Of a stretch of 64,000 nt of DNA, positions 44,148-54,525 are shown piece by piece. The notes below the pieces were generated by a model that made no database searches, was not told the origin of the DNA, and saw nothing but the letters and a program-made list of their open reading frames with translations. The stretch is taken from assembly GCA_028564925.1 (NCBI GenBank), contig CM053026.1, positions 131,042,150 to 131,106,149 on the forward strand, given 5' to 3'. This DNA comes from Lithobates sylvaticus. Its lineage: Eukaryota > Chordata > Amphibia > Anura > Ranidae. How positions within the stretch are numbered: position 1 is the first letter of the stretch; every line of letters begins with the position of its first letter. Made by a program: the position numbers and the translations under genes.

Positions 44148-45077
44148 TAATTATAATAGCAACATATTTGGAATACCGTTGATACATTGCATTGTGATTT
44201 GGAGGATGCTTCAATTTTACTTCTCATAGACTATTAATCCATCACGTTTAAATATTTGGACTATCCAAACACCCGATTTTTTATTTATATTTTTTTCTCC
44301 AATTTATTCATTTTTTATCTGTTGTTTTTTATGCTATTAGATTTCTCCATTTTTTGGAAGACACTTATAGGAAATATTTTTATCACTGTTTGCATATGAA
44401 ACTTTAGATATTTTTTTCACTGTATGATTTTTATCATTGTATGCAATTGTCACTTTACATATTGGCATTTATTTGCACTTTACATATTGGCATTTATTTG
44501 CACTGTGACACTTTATTCACTTGATGATTACTGCACTTTATTATCTACGTATAATATATTATTGCAATATTGCTTATGTTTATAGAGAATTCATTTCTCT
44601 TATTTAAGCGAATTTTTTTCACATTGTGCGGAATCACTTTATATTTATTTTACAATAAAACATAGTAAGAATAAAAAAAAATAAAAAAATTGACGTCATC
44701 AGGAGTACCACTGATGACGTCAATTGTGACGAAACGGCGTAGGGTTTGTCACGTACGTTCGTACTGCGCATGCGCAATTGTTTCTCTCTGCCTATAGACC
44801 AACGGAGCCGAATTTATACCTTGCAAGGTCTTTTATTTCTCTGTCTTATGGATTTTTTAACCAATAAATCCTCTGAACTTCTACACCATTGTAGTCTTTT
44901 TTGTTTTTTCATCTGTATTCGGATGCTTTTTCACTTTTCGTGGTAACTGAGGGACGGAGGGAAGAATCGCCATACAGGAGAAAACGCAGCTGTTCAGAGA
45001 CATATTTTGGAAGGCTGATGACCGCTAACAGCACCAAGGCTGTTCTCCCAAGCTCAGTCTGACCCCCCTGAATAAGG
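44148..45077 (+). mobile_element. Hammerhead-bearing repeat, right half (Penelope-like?)
   Basis: Continues the sequence interrupted by the giant hAT. AT-rich DNA with TTTACATATTGGCATTTATTTGCACT repeated twice (44453-44500) leads to a hammerhead-like motif at 44704-44750, and then a further non-coding stretch. Similar AT-rich wording occurs in the distal part of the palindromic element arms. Confidence 0.4.
44690..44752 (+). ncRNA. Hammerhead ribozyme-like motif with overlapping hairpin
   Basis: The core box CTGATGA is exact (44711-44717), stem II is GTCA-ATTG-TGAC after one extra C, the second core box GAAAC is exact (44731-44735), and AC-ggc-GT gives a minimal stem III with triplet GTA before GGG. 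Stem I is weak. A competing perfect hairpin, TTGACGTCATCAG (44690-44702) with CTGATGACGTCAA (44711-44723), sequesters the core box and contains two TGACGTCA sites. Confidence 0.42.
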
Positions 45078-45085
45078 GCGGTCAC
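45078..45085. repeat. 8-bp target duplication of hAT MITE (left)
   Basis: GCGGTCAC, repeated exactly at 45965-45972. Confidence 0.88.
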
Positions 45086-45964
45086 TATACATGTGCACAA
45101 CAAAAAAATTTGTTTATTTTCGTTTCTTTTTTTCGTTTCCGAAAAAAATTTGTTTTTTTTTGTTTCGTTTTTTTCGTTTCCGTTGATTCGTAACAATTCG
45201 TACATTCGTAAGTCGTCGTTGTTCGTATTCGTAACGATTCCTACATTCGGAAGTCGTCGTTGTTCGTATTCGTAAAGATTCGTACATTTGTAAGAGTTAT
45301 TTTTCGTTGATTCGTTTTTTCGTTAGTTTAATTTTCGTTCATTCGTTTATTCGAAATTCTGACGCATTCGTAGTTATTCGTACATTCGTAACATTCGTAG
45401 ATTTGTAATCGGAGCATAATTCATAATTTTATGTAATGTGTATGCTGTTATTACATTTTAATAATTACGAATCGAAAAAAAAAAGTTATGAATCGAAAAA
45501 AAAAAAGTTACGCATCGAAAAAAAAGTTACGAATGTACGAATTTTTATGTTCAATCCATTCATTACGAATCGAAAAAAAAAAAAAAAGTTACGAATCGGA
45601 AAAAAAAGTTACGAATCGAAAAAAAAAGTTACAAATGTACGAATTTTTTTGTTCAATCCATTCGAAGCACGTTAAGCAGCACCATTGTAAGGGACACGGA
45701 AAATTACCAATTCAACAAAAAATAAAGTTACGAATGTACGAATTTTTTCATTCATTTTCGTTGTTCCTTTTTTCGTTTTTCGGATTTTCGTTGTTTGGTT
45801 TTTCGGATTTTCGTTGCTTTTCGGATTAGTTCGATTCGAACGATTCGTTAATCGGATTCGTATGATTCGAACGATTCGTTATTCGGATTTGTACGATTCG
45901 AACGATTCGTTCATTCGTACGAAAACGAACGAACGAAAAAAACGAAACGAATTGCACATGTCTA
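45086..45964. mobile_element. 879-bp hAT MITE of TTCGTA/CGAAAAAAA composition
   Basis: Ends are TATACATGTGCA and TGCACATGTCTA, inverted with one mismatch, and GCGGTCAC is duplicated outside. Nearly the whole body is built of two word sets: TTCGT, ATTCGTA, CGTTTTTTTCG on the left and TACGAATCGAAAAAAAA, CGATTCGAACGATTCG on the right, so the element is largely self-complementary. It encodes nothing; lysine- and asparagine-rich frames are chance. The 8-bp duplication assigns it to hAT. Confidence 0.85.
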
Positions 45965-46204
45965 GCGGTCACTGGCTTTTCGGTAAGCCTCCCCTCTTTA
46001 CACACTTGTGGTGATGGTGACATGTTGCACAAATAAGTTCCAAGCACACCCAGGAATGCACTTTGGATATTCTATATATGAAAAATTGTTACATTCATTT
46101 ATATATATATTTGATCACCTGGACTTTCACATATGAACTTGTTTTGAAGTATTGATGATTGTTCTTTTTTGAACACATATTTTATTTTTTACCACTTGGT
46201 TCAT
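45965..46204 (+). other. Continuation of flanking repeat DNA
   Basis: Resumes the sequence interrupted at 45085. AT-rich, with no frame of note. Likely part of the hammerhead-bearing repeat region. Confidence 0.4.
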
Positions 46205-46224
46205 TATTGTATACCAGTCATATT

Positions 46225-46580
46225 TTATACATTGTATACTATCCAGCGCTGCACTTTTTTTCTTTATATATGTATACCCTGTTGCCCAGTAACAGAGCTT
46301 ATACATTCTTGACCCTATATCTGGCACGCTTGCTGGGAAGATACTGTTTGATAGACAAGTGGCCAGAAAACTTAATCAGGGACTCATCAACGCAGACAAC
46401 TTGATCGGGAGTAAACAAGGCTGTAAACTAAGTGGTTTACTAGGGGCCAAATTTTGTAGAGCTGATCATATCCAGGGTCACCCGAGGACAACAGAGTTCC
46501 TTGTCACTGAAGTGCATGAACCGCAAGATATGCTCAGATTGTGTCCTGGTCACGGAGGCAGAGAACACGGGCATATGGTG
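46225..46580 (-). pseudogene. piggyBac transposase relic
   Basis: On the minus strand, in more than one frame, one reads SEHILRFMHFSD, GDPGYDQLYKIWPLVNHLV, PDQVVCVDESLIKFSGHLSI, KQYLPSKRARY and KMYKLCYWATGYTY in that order. This is the central part of the DDE_Tnp_1_7 (piggyBac) domain, including the second conserved acidic motif VDES and the KQYLPSKR motif. Piggybac transposases cut and paste at TTAA. At least one frameshift and some stops separate the pieces; the N- and C-terminal thirds are missing. Confidence 0.75.
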
Positions 46581-46989
46581 ATTTTGATACAACCAAAAAT
46601 GTTATCTTTTTCAATTGACTGAAATCAGTTTTACAAAAATGTCCAAATTTTACCAAAATCTCTTAATTTTTACCCTATTGTTGATGAAATGGAAGTCTGA
46701 ATTTCATTGATCTCTAATCATTTTTTAATTTTTGTGAGGTCAACAGCTGCATTTTGAACAATACCCATTAATCATGCCCAAGTGCAACAACACGCAGATG
46801 TCCACTGTTGCCCCAGGTCAGTCAAGACCCTTGTTCGTACCTTCTACCTAGCACTCATTTTGGAAGATTCCTGCAAGTGACTTATTATGGGCAAAGCTTT
46901 GTAATAATGTTTGCCATTCTTGAATTATAGACCTAGAGGGAAATATTTTGTCTCAATAAAACTGAGTTACATTTTACAAGAATGTCTCG
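46581..46989. other. Unassigned DNA
   Basis: AT-rich, nothing recognised; may be decayed flank of the piggyBac relic. Confidence 0.4.
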
Positions 46990-47412
46990 TGCCGCGTACA
47001 CACGATCAGAAATTCGGCCAGCAAAAGACTGAAGAGAGCTTTTGGTCAAAAAATGTGACCGTGTGTATGCTCCATTGGACTTTTGCTGGCCAAATTCCCG
47101 CCAGCAAAAGATTGAGAGCAGGTTCTCAATTTTTTTGTCGGAAAAAGTTCTGATCGAATATTCCGATCGCCTGTACCAATTCCGACGCACAAAATTCCTA
47201 CGCATGCTTGGAAACAATTCAAAGCATGCTCGGAAGCATTGAACTTCATTTACTCGGCTCGTAGTAGTGTTGTACGTCACCACGTTCTTGGCGGTCAAAA
47301 GTTCAGCGAACTTTTGTGTGACTGTGTATGCAAGCCAAGCTTGAGCGGAATTCCGTCGGGAAAAACCATCCAAGATTTTTCCGACTGAAAATCCGCTCGT
47401 GTGTACGCGGCA
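46990..47412. mobile_element. PIF/Harbinger-type MITE, copy 2
   Basis: TGCCGCGTACACACGATCAG is mirrored by CTCGTGTGTACGCGGCA, followed by TAA. Words TTCGGCCAGCAAAAG, GACCGTGTGTATGCTCCAT, ATTCCGATCGCCTGTACCAATT and TTGTACGTCACCACG are shared with the copy at 53636. Non-coding, 423 bp. Confidence 0.85.
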
Positions 47413-48446
47413 TAAGAAGTGTTTTAACATGACTAAAGTATGACAGAAATATGTTTTGCATGTTGGTTCTGGGGCCCAGAATTATGGGATTGCTTGTATA
47501 GTCCCAGCAGACTAATTGAACATAATGATAGATGCTAATTACTTATGTTAATAAAAGAGAAAGGTTGATGGCTGACCAAAATGATGGTCTAATGGATTGT
47601 GAGTGAAATCAAATGTGTTCATTTGAATGATCTTAATGCATCATTATGGAATTCATAATGTGTTTATGTGGAGAGAAGCAAATTAACCTCAGGTAAGTAA
47701 CTTATATTTAGAAAATTATTCAGTAGATAAGAGATTGGCTTCCTGCCATTATCATTTTCTTTATAACCTTGACCAAAGAATTCCCTATTTGAGGTCAGCT
47801 GATTTATTTTTTTATTTTTAGAGCAGTCTTTTTTATATAAAGTGTGGTAAAATGTTAATAAAATCGATGGAATTATTTGCATATTTTGTGTTTTTAAAGA
47901 CTTTCAGGTAGCACAATTTGTAGTTGAATTTAATATTAAATATATTTCTATGCTTGAACAAACCATATCTATGCTAAATCACAGTTCAATTATCTCCGCT
48001 TTTGAAATAGTGCATTTTACACTTTTTTATTGTATATTCCTAATAAGTCAGATACTTTAATCTTCTTCTCCGCAGGTGTATTACTGAATATGTTGTAAAC
48101 ACATATTTTACAGTACTGATTCTGTATCTATACAAATGACCTTTATAAAATATTAGCCTATTAAAACTTTTTTCTCCCTCATGTTTAATGCAATATATTC
48201 AAACTTTGCAGACTTGGCATGGAGTCCCAGATGAAATTCAATATAACAAAAATGACACAAGATAGATTCATCTTCAGGATTACAGAAAAAAAGCATTACA
48301 AATAGCCCAAGGATGTTGAACTTAAAAAGAGGCTCATATAATCATGGGATTAAAGTGTCCATAATTAAATCCGCTCAGTAAGGATAAGGTTTTGGTTCAC
48401 TGCTACCATGGGTTTGAGGTGAATCCTGTGAATTTAAGATTCATAG
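47413..48446. other. Unassigned, likely unique AT-rich DNA
   Basis: About 1 kb without repeats or open frames above 75 codons. It may be original host intergenic or intronic sequence. Confidence 0.45.
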
Positions 48447-48617
48447 GGGTTGATTTACTAAAACTGTAGAGTGCAAAATTCGGTGCAGCTTCCATTTAGC
48501 TTGCAGGTTTTTTTTTTTGTCAAAGCCTAATTGAACAAGCTGAACTTAGAAGCTGATTGGCAAATTATGCACATCTGCACCAGATTTTACACTTTCCAGT
48601 TTAGGTAAATCAACCCA
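48447..48617. mobile_element. MITE with GGGTTGATTTACTAAA terminus
   Basis: GGGTTGATTTACTAAA at 48447 pairs with TAGGTAAATCAACCC at 48602-48616; ATAG occurs on both sides. A related right end lies at 51325-51353. About 170 bp, non-coding. Confidence 0.7.
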
Positions 48618-48868
48618 TAGGCCTAACAAATTTATATGCACTTTCACCAAGGAGGATTTTTTGAAATGATAAGGCTCTTGGAATATGGCCAGCAGGCTTA
48701 AAAGGGCCAATATAGTGGCTTTTGGTAAAGCTGGCTCTTGTAGTATAAAAGGGGGGAGGGGGTGCAGCAATCAGTCAGTGAATTGAAAGCTGTTGTAGGG
48801 AAAACATAATGAATGCTGACAAACTGCTTTAGGTTCAAGAGAGATGAGGTTCAATTAGGAAAAATGTA
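48618..48868. other. Unassigned DNA
   Basis: Nothing recognised. Confidence 0.4.
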
Positions 48869-50535
48869 ATTTAAAACTAATCACGGCTGTAATGAATTGT
48901 CGGGTCTCGGCAATATAGATACAGATAATTGAAAAAAGCATGGGATTCCCCTGTCCATTACCAGGCCCTTTGGGTCTGGTATGAATATTAAGGGGAACCC
49001 TGAATCAAAATTGTAAAAAAAAATTGCGTGTGGGTCCCCCTAAAATCCATACCAGGCCCTACGGGCCTGATATGGAAAATAAGAGGTACCCTGCACCAAA
49101 TAAAAAAAAATGGTGTAGGGGTCCCCCCAAAATCCATACCAGACCCTTATCGCAGGAAAAGAGGAGGGGGGGGCGAGAGAGCACCCCCCCTCCTGAACCA
49201 TACCAGGCCACATGCCCTCAACATGGGGAGGATGTCCCCATGTTGATGGGGACAAGGGCCTCATCCCCACAACCCTTGCCCAGTGATTGTGGCGGTCTGT
49301 GGGCGGGAGGCTTATCGGAATCTGGAAGCCCCCTTTAACAAGGGGACCCCCAGATCCCGGGCTCCCCCCTGTGTGAATTGGTAACGGGATACAAATGTAC
49401 CCCTACCATTTCACCAAAAAGTGTCAAAATGGTAAAAAAAAGACAAGACACAGCTTGGGACAAGTCCTTCATTTAAAAATTAAAAAAATAAAAATGTCCC
49501 ACAAAGTAAGTTCACGCAACCCGACGGACCGAAAAAAAAAGCCACGACCGATCCGCCTCTATGGGAGGCTCCTGCCTTCTGATGTGTCTTTGCTGTGACA
49601 GCTCTTATATAACCGGTGATGTAACTGGGTGACCCGCCCCTCTCTGATGCCACGGGGACTTCTCCATGGCTTCTCCGTGGCGTCAGAGAGGACAGGGCCA
49701 CACAGAGACGTAAATGGGTGATACCTCCCCCTCTGACGCCATAGGGAAGTTCCTGTGGCATCAGTGGGGGGCAGAGTCACCCGGTTACAGCACCGGTTGG
49801 CCCCGCCCTGAGTTATATAAGAGCTGTCACAGAAGACGCGTCATAAGGTGGGAGCCTCCCATGGAGGGCGGTCAGTCGCAGCTTTTTTTTTGGGGACATT
49901 TTTTTTTTTTTCTTTCTTATAAAGAACTTGTCAAAAGCCGTGTCTTGTCTTTTTTACCATTTTGACACTTTTTTTTTGTGAAATGGTAGAGGTACATTTG
50001 TACCCCGTTACCAATTCACACAGGGGAGAGGCCGGGATCTGGGGGTCCCCTTGTTAAAGGGGGCTTCCATATTCCAATAAGCCCCTCGCCCGCAGACCCC
50101 CACAACCACCAGTCAAGGTGCTTTGGTGGCTACCCCAAAGCACCCTCCCCATGTTGAGGGCATGTGGCCTGGTATGGTTCAGGAGACGGGGGGGCTCTCT
50201 CGTCCCCGCTATTTTCCTGCGGCCTGCCAGGTTGTGTGCTCGGATAAGGGTCTGGTATGGATTTTGGGGGGGGGGGGCCCTACACCATTTTTTTTTTAAA
50301 TTTGGCTCAGGGTTCCACTTAATTTCCATATCAGACCCAAAGGACTTGGTATGGATTTTAGGGGCACTCTCACGCAATTTTTTTTTTAAATGTCGATTCG
50401 GGGTTCCCCCTAATATTCATACCAGACCCAAAGGACCTGATAATGGAGGGGGGTCCCATGCTATTTTTTTCAATTATCTGTATCTATATTGCCGAGACCC
50501 GACAATTCATTACAGCTGTGATCAATTTTAAATGA
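48869..50535. mobile_element. Second large palindrome, hAT-linked
   Basis: Outer ends ATTTAAAACTAATCACGGCTG and CAGCTGTGATCAATTTTAAAT mirror each other, and the arms (48869-~49650 and ~49760-50535) stay complementary inward: CATACCAGGCCCTTTGGG, CCCTCAACATGGGGA, GAAGCCCCCTTTAACAAGGGGA, GACAAGACAC, ACTTCTCCATGGCTTCTCCGTGGCGTCAGAG. Indels such as the GGCCTCATCCCC block break the symmetry. No coding frame. It continues directly into a hAT terminus at 50556-50873, so I think it is the interior of a non-autonomous hAT relative of the giant element. Confidence 0.8.
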
Positions 50536-50555
50536 CAATTTTAAATGACAATTTT

Positions 50556-50873
50556 AAGTTCGACCCGAACATCAGGTGTTCGCCTGTTCGCAACAATATG
50601 TGGTGTTCGCAGCTAATTTGAAAGCTGCCGGAAACTTTTTTATTGTTTCACTTTAAGTATCATTAAAATCACTGCACCTTTTTTTTTTGCCCCAAGCCTC
50701 ATATCCTTTTCATAGCCAACAACTTGCATATAAGCCTTCAAAATGGGGACTTTAGAATTTTCATGTTCGGGTCCAATAGTCTTCAATGGGATTCGTCATT
50801 CGTGTCTAAACTTTTTTGCGATGTTAGAGAGTTCTGGCATGAACTGAACAGAGGGTGTTTGGTACATCTTTAG
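50556..50873 (-). mobile_element. Decayed hAT terminus related to giant hAT
   Basis: Read in reverse, this begins TAAAGATGTACCAAACACCC, a decayed TAGGGATGAGCCGAACACC, and continues with TTATATGCAAGTTGTTG, GTGATTTTAATGATACTTAAAGTGAAA, parallel to 32600-32760. Also GTTCGCxxxTTCG words near 50580. The left partner end is not found beside the palindrome. Confidence 0.7.
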
Positions 50874-50951
50874 TGGAGAGTGTTCATGCTGCAAAGGGAA
50901 AGATGTGTGGTGAGGACCTGACTACTGAAAATAATATTGAAAACCAGTGAC

Positions 50952-51215
50952 TTTAACCACTTCAATACCACGGTAGCTAAAAGACAGATACAGGTGTCTC
51001 TGTTGTTCTGGGAGGGCATCCATGGTTGTCCTCCCAGAACATGCCTCCCACGCACATGCCTTGGGCGTGCTCTGTGATTGTTGTGTCTTTCAGACACAGT
51101 GGATCACAGATCAAGGTAAAGGGTCAATCACAGCAGCCCTTTACCATGTGATCAGCTGTGTTCAATCACTTGCCAGTTATTGGCATTCTTTTCTTCAGGC
51201 ACTGTCCCAGCTCTG
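50952..51215. mobile_element. CCACTT/TTAA element fragment
   Basis: TTAA|CCACTTCAATACCACGG at 50952 begins a fragment with TTCTGGGAGGGCATCC mirrored by GGTTGTCCTCCCAGAA and words CACAGATCAAGGTAAAGGGTCAATCACAGC. It runs into another MITE fragment without a right end. Confidence 0.6.
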
Positions 51216-51353
51216 TGCAGCTATGCATGGTAGCCAATCAGATCCTAATTTCAGCATGTTAAGATAAGCTTTGACAAAACAAAATTGAAGTCGATTGGTT
51301 TCTATGCAGAGCTGTACCATATTTTGCACTCTCCAGCTTTAGTAAATCAACCC
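51216..51353. mobile_element. Right part of a TTGATTTACTAAA MITE
   Basis: Ends TGCACTCTCCAGCTTTAGTAAATCAACCCC and has AAGCTTTGACAAAACAAAATTGAAG..GATTGGTTTCTATGCAGAGCTG, the family wording of 48447-48617. Confidence 0.65.
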
Positions 51354-51718
51354 CAATTTCCCTTATAGAAAATTACAGGACACAGCATTGCAAGACTAAA
51401 ATTCTAACCACATTGCCACCCTGGTTTCATGATTACTTTCCTAATATTAATAAGATTTGTGGAGGTGACTCTGCTGAACTACAATGAGAAATTAAACTAC
51501 AGTGAACACATCAGCTATAACCCACATTACCTGGAAGAAATGGTGTAGTACTATTCCTTGAAGCATTCTTTGTGATTGTGCTAATGCAGCTCCAGGGTTA
51601 TGGTGTACTAATGATTCCACTATCTATCTGTGCAAACTCTACTGACTGCTTCTGATTTATGCTTAAAGCATACACCAATTATCTGTAGTCTTTGTTACTG
51701 GCAAACCCAGTATATTAA
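51354..51718. other. Unassigned DNA
   Basis: No feature seen in about 365 bases. Confidence 0.4.
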
Positions 51719-51930
51719 CATGCCTTGAAAAAGTATTCATACCCCTTAAAATGTTCCACATTTTGTCATGTTACAACCAAAAATGTAAATGGAACCAATT
51801 GCCTTCAGAAGTCACCTAATTAGTAAATAGAGTCCACCTGTGTGTAATGTAATCTCAGTATGAATACAGCTATTCTGTTAAGCCCTCAGAGGTTTGTTAG
51901 AGAACCTTAGTGAACAAACAGCATCATGAA

Positions 51931-52966
51931 CGTCCTTACAGGACCTCCTTACAGGAGGTCTCCAATTTACAAGCTGACATCAATGCTCTGTCTAATTGGG
52001 CGACTATGTGGCAGATGAGGTTTAATGTTGATAAATGTAAAGTTATGCACTTGGGGGCTAAGAATATGCATGCATCATACATGCTAGGGGGAGTACAACT
52101 GGGGGAATCCGTAGTGGAGAAGGATCTGGGGGTTTTGGTAGATCATAAGCTCAATAATAACATGCAATGTCAAGCTGTGGTTTCCAAAGCAAGCAAAGTT
52201 CTTTCTTGTATTAAGAGAGGTATGGACTCCAGAGAGAGAGATATAATTTTGCCCCTGTTTAAATCATTAGTAAGACCTCATCTGGTATATGCAGTTCAGT
52301 TTTGGGCACCAGTTCTCAAAAAGGATATCGGGGAACTGGAGAAGGGCAACCAAACTGTTAAGAGGCATGGAGGAGCTCAGCAATGAGGAAAGATTAGAGG
52401 AACTGAATTTATTCCCTCTTGAGAAGAGGAGAATAAGGGGGATATGATCAACGTGTACAAAGATATAAGGGGTCCATATAGTGAACTTGGTGTTGAGTTA
52501 TTCACTTTATGGTCAACACAGAGGACAAGGGGGCACTCCTTACATCTAGAGGAAAAGAGATTTCATCTCAAAATACGGAAAGGTTTCTTCCCAGTAAGAG
52601 CTGTGAAAATATGGAATAGATTCCCTCCAGAGGTGGTTCTGGCTAACTCAGTAGATTGCTTTAAGAAAGGCCTGGATACTTTCCTAAATGTACATAATAT
52701 AACTGGGTACTGACAGTTATAGGTAAAGTTGATCCAGGGAAAATCCGGGATCAGGAAGGGATTTTTTTTCCCCTGCTGTAGCAGATTGGAGCATGCTCTT
52801 TTGGGGGGGGGGGGGTTGCCTTCCTCTGGATCAACTGTGGGTATATAATGGGGTTTATTGGATTGTACGATATATTTTATTTTTATTTATTATTTCTTTT
52901 TTTTTATGGTTGAACTGGATGGACTTGTGTCTTTTTTCGGCCTAACTAACTATGTAACTATGTAAC
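51931..52966 (+). mobile_element. CR1/L2-clade LINE, 5'-truncated, inserted in Tc1
   Basis: Starts inside the reverse transcriptase and ends with the 3' signature GGTTGAACTGGATGGACTTG..TTTTTTCGGCCTAACTAAC followed by (TATGTAAC)n. Both flanks are Tc1 sequence (GCATCATGAA on the left, ATGAAGGCCAAGGAAAACTCC on the right), with ATGAA shared at the junctions as a possible short target duplication. Five-prime truncation and a short-repeat tail are normal for CR1. Confidence 0.88.
51940..52716 (+). pseudogene. CR1/L2 reverse transcriptase C-terminal part
   Basis: Readable in two frames. The first (to about 52386) has [66 protein letters not shown] and KKDIGELEK, the thumb and connection of CR1-type reverse transcriptases. 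The second (52444-52713) has [49 protein letters not shown] and ends TGY. Deletion and frame change near 52345-52440 separate them. The catalytic FADD box lies upstream of the truncation and is absent. Confidence 0.85.
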
Positions 52967-54320
52967 TATGAAGGCCAAGGAAAACTCCAGATAGGTCAGG
53001 GATAAAGTTATGGAGAGGTTTAAAGTGGGGTTAGGTTATAAAAAAAATCCCAAGCTTTGAACATCTCACAGAGCACTGTTCAATCCATCATCCGAAAACG
53101 GAAAGCGTATGACAAAACTGCAAACCTACCAAGGCATGGCCGTCCACCTAAACTGACAGGCCGGGCAAGAAGAGCATTGATCAGAGAAGCAGCCAAGAGG
53201 CCTATGGTAACTCTGGAGGAGCTGCAGAGATCCACAGCTTAGGTGGGAGAATCTGCCCACAGGACAACTATTAGTCATGCACTCCACAAATATGGCCTTT
53301 ATGGAAGAGTGGCAAGAAGAAAGCCATTGTTGAAAGAAAGCCATAATAAATCCTGTTTGCGAGAAGCCATGTGGGGGGCACAGCAAACATGTGGAAGGAG
53401 GTGCTCTGGTCAGATGAGAACAAAATTGAACTTTTTGGCCTGAAAGCAAAATGGTGTGTGGTGGAAAACTAACACTGCACATCACCCTTCACACTCCATC
53501 CCCACTGTGAAACCTGGTGATGGCAGCATCATATTGTGGGGATGCTTTTCTTAATCAGGGACAGGGAAGCTGGTCAGAGTTGATGGAATTATGTATGGGG
53601 ACAAATACAGGGCAATCTTAGAAGAAAACCTGTTATGCCCCGTACACACGAGCAGAAATTCAGCCAGCAAAAGTCTGATTAGAGCTTTTGGTCTGAAAAT
53701 GGGACCGTGTGTATGCTCCATCTGACTTTTGCTGACGGAATTCCAGCCAGCAAAAGATTGAGAGCATGTTCTCAATTATTCGGTTGGAAAAAATTCCCCA
53801 TCGGAAATTCCGATTGTCTGTACCAATTCCAACGCGCAAAATTCCTACACATGCTCGGAAACAATTTGACGTATGCTCGAAAGCATTGAACTTCATTTTA
53901 TCGGCTCGTCATAGTGTTGTACGTCACTGCATTCTTGACGGTCGAAAGTTCAGCAAACTTTTGTGTGACCGTGTACATGCAAGCAAAGCTTGAGCAGAAA
54001 TTCTGCTCGTGTGTATTTTGCATTAGTCTGCAAAAGACTGGGGTGGAGGTTCACCTTCCAGTAGATCAACAGTCTTAAAAATGCAGCCATTTAGATCAAA
54101 GCATATTCATGTGTTAGAATTGCCCATTCAAAGTCCAGACCTAAATCCAATTAAGGATCTGTGGCAAGACTTGAAAACTTTTCACAGATGCTTTAGCTAT
54201 TTTTCAAAAAAGAATGGGCAAAAATGTCAGTCTCTAGCTGGTAGAGACATACCCAAAAAGACTTGCAGCTGTGATTGCAGCGAAAGGTGGTTCTACAAAA
54301 CATTGACTCAGGGGGGCTGA
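52967..54320 (+). pseudogene. Tc1 transposase relic, copy B
   Basis: From AAGGCCAAGGAAAACTCCAG on, the plus strand follows the gene of copy A: MNISQSTVQSIIRKRKAYDKTANLPRHGRPPKLTGRARRALIREAAKRP (helix-turn-helix and GRPP hook; shown at 53057-53242), a TAG break, then HKYGLYGRVARRKPLL, and after frame changes a region with [11 protein letters not shown] and [29 protein letters not shown]. In the last motif the catalytic E is replaced by K. The MITE at 53636-54022 further splits it. It cannot encode an enzyme. Confidence 0.82.
53633..54025. mobile_element. PIF/Harbinger-type MITE, copy 3, nested in Tc1 with TTA duplication
   Basis: The body 53636-54022 (387 bp) has ends TGCCCCGTACACACGAGCAG and CTCGTGTGTATTTTGCA and is flanked by TTA on both sides. 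The uninterrupted Tc1 copy A reads (in reverse complement) AACCTGTTAGATTCTGCAA at this site, with a single TTA, so the three bases were duplicated. A three-base TTA duplication is the hallmark of PIF/Harbinger. Confidence 0.9.
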
Positions 54321-54525
54321 ATACAAATGCATGCCACATTTTTCACATATTTATTTGTACAAACAATTGAAAACCATTTATCATTTTCCTTCCACTTCAC
54401 AGTTGTGTGCCACGTTGTTTTGGTCTATGACATAAGATCCCAATAAATTACCATTAGGTTTTTGGTTGTAATATGACAAAATGTGGAAAATTTCAAGGGG
54501 TATGAATATTTTTCAAGGCACTGTA

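Larger units (their letters stand above)
51719..54523 (+). mobile_element. Tc1-like transposon with two nested insertions (copy B)
   Basis: Same family as 22091-23665. The left end CATGCCTTGAAAAAGTATTC (one base lost) and the right end TTTTTCAAGGCACTG with TA following are both present. A CR1 fragment interrupts it at 51931-52966 and a Harbinger MITE at 53636-54022. Removing both leaves about 1.4 kb in the order of copy A. The transposase on the plus strand is decayed. Confidence 0.9.

Noticed and set aside
45436-45829. Lysine-rich frames of 79 and 113 codons
   Set aside because: Chance reading of the CGAAAAAAAAGTTA words in the hAT MITE.
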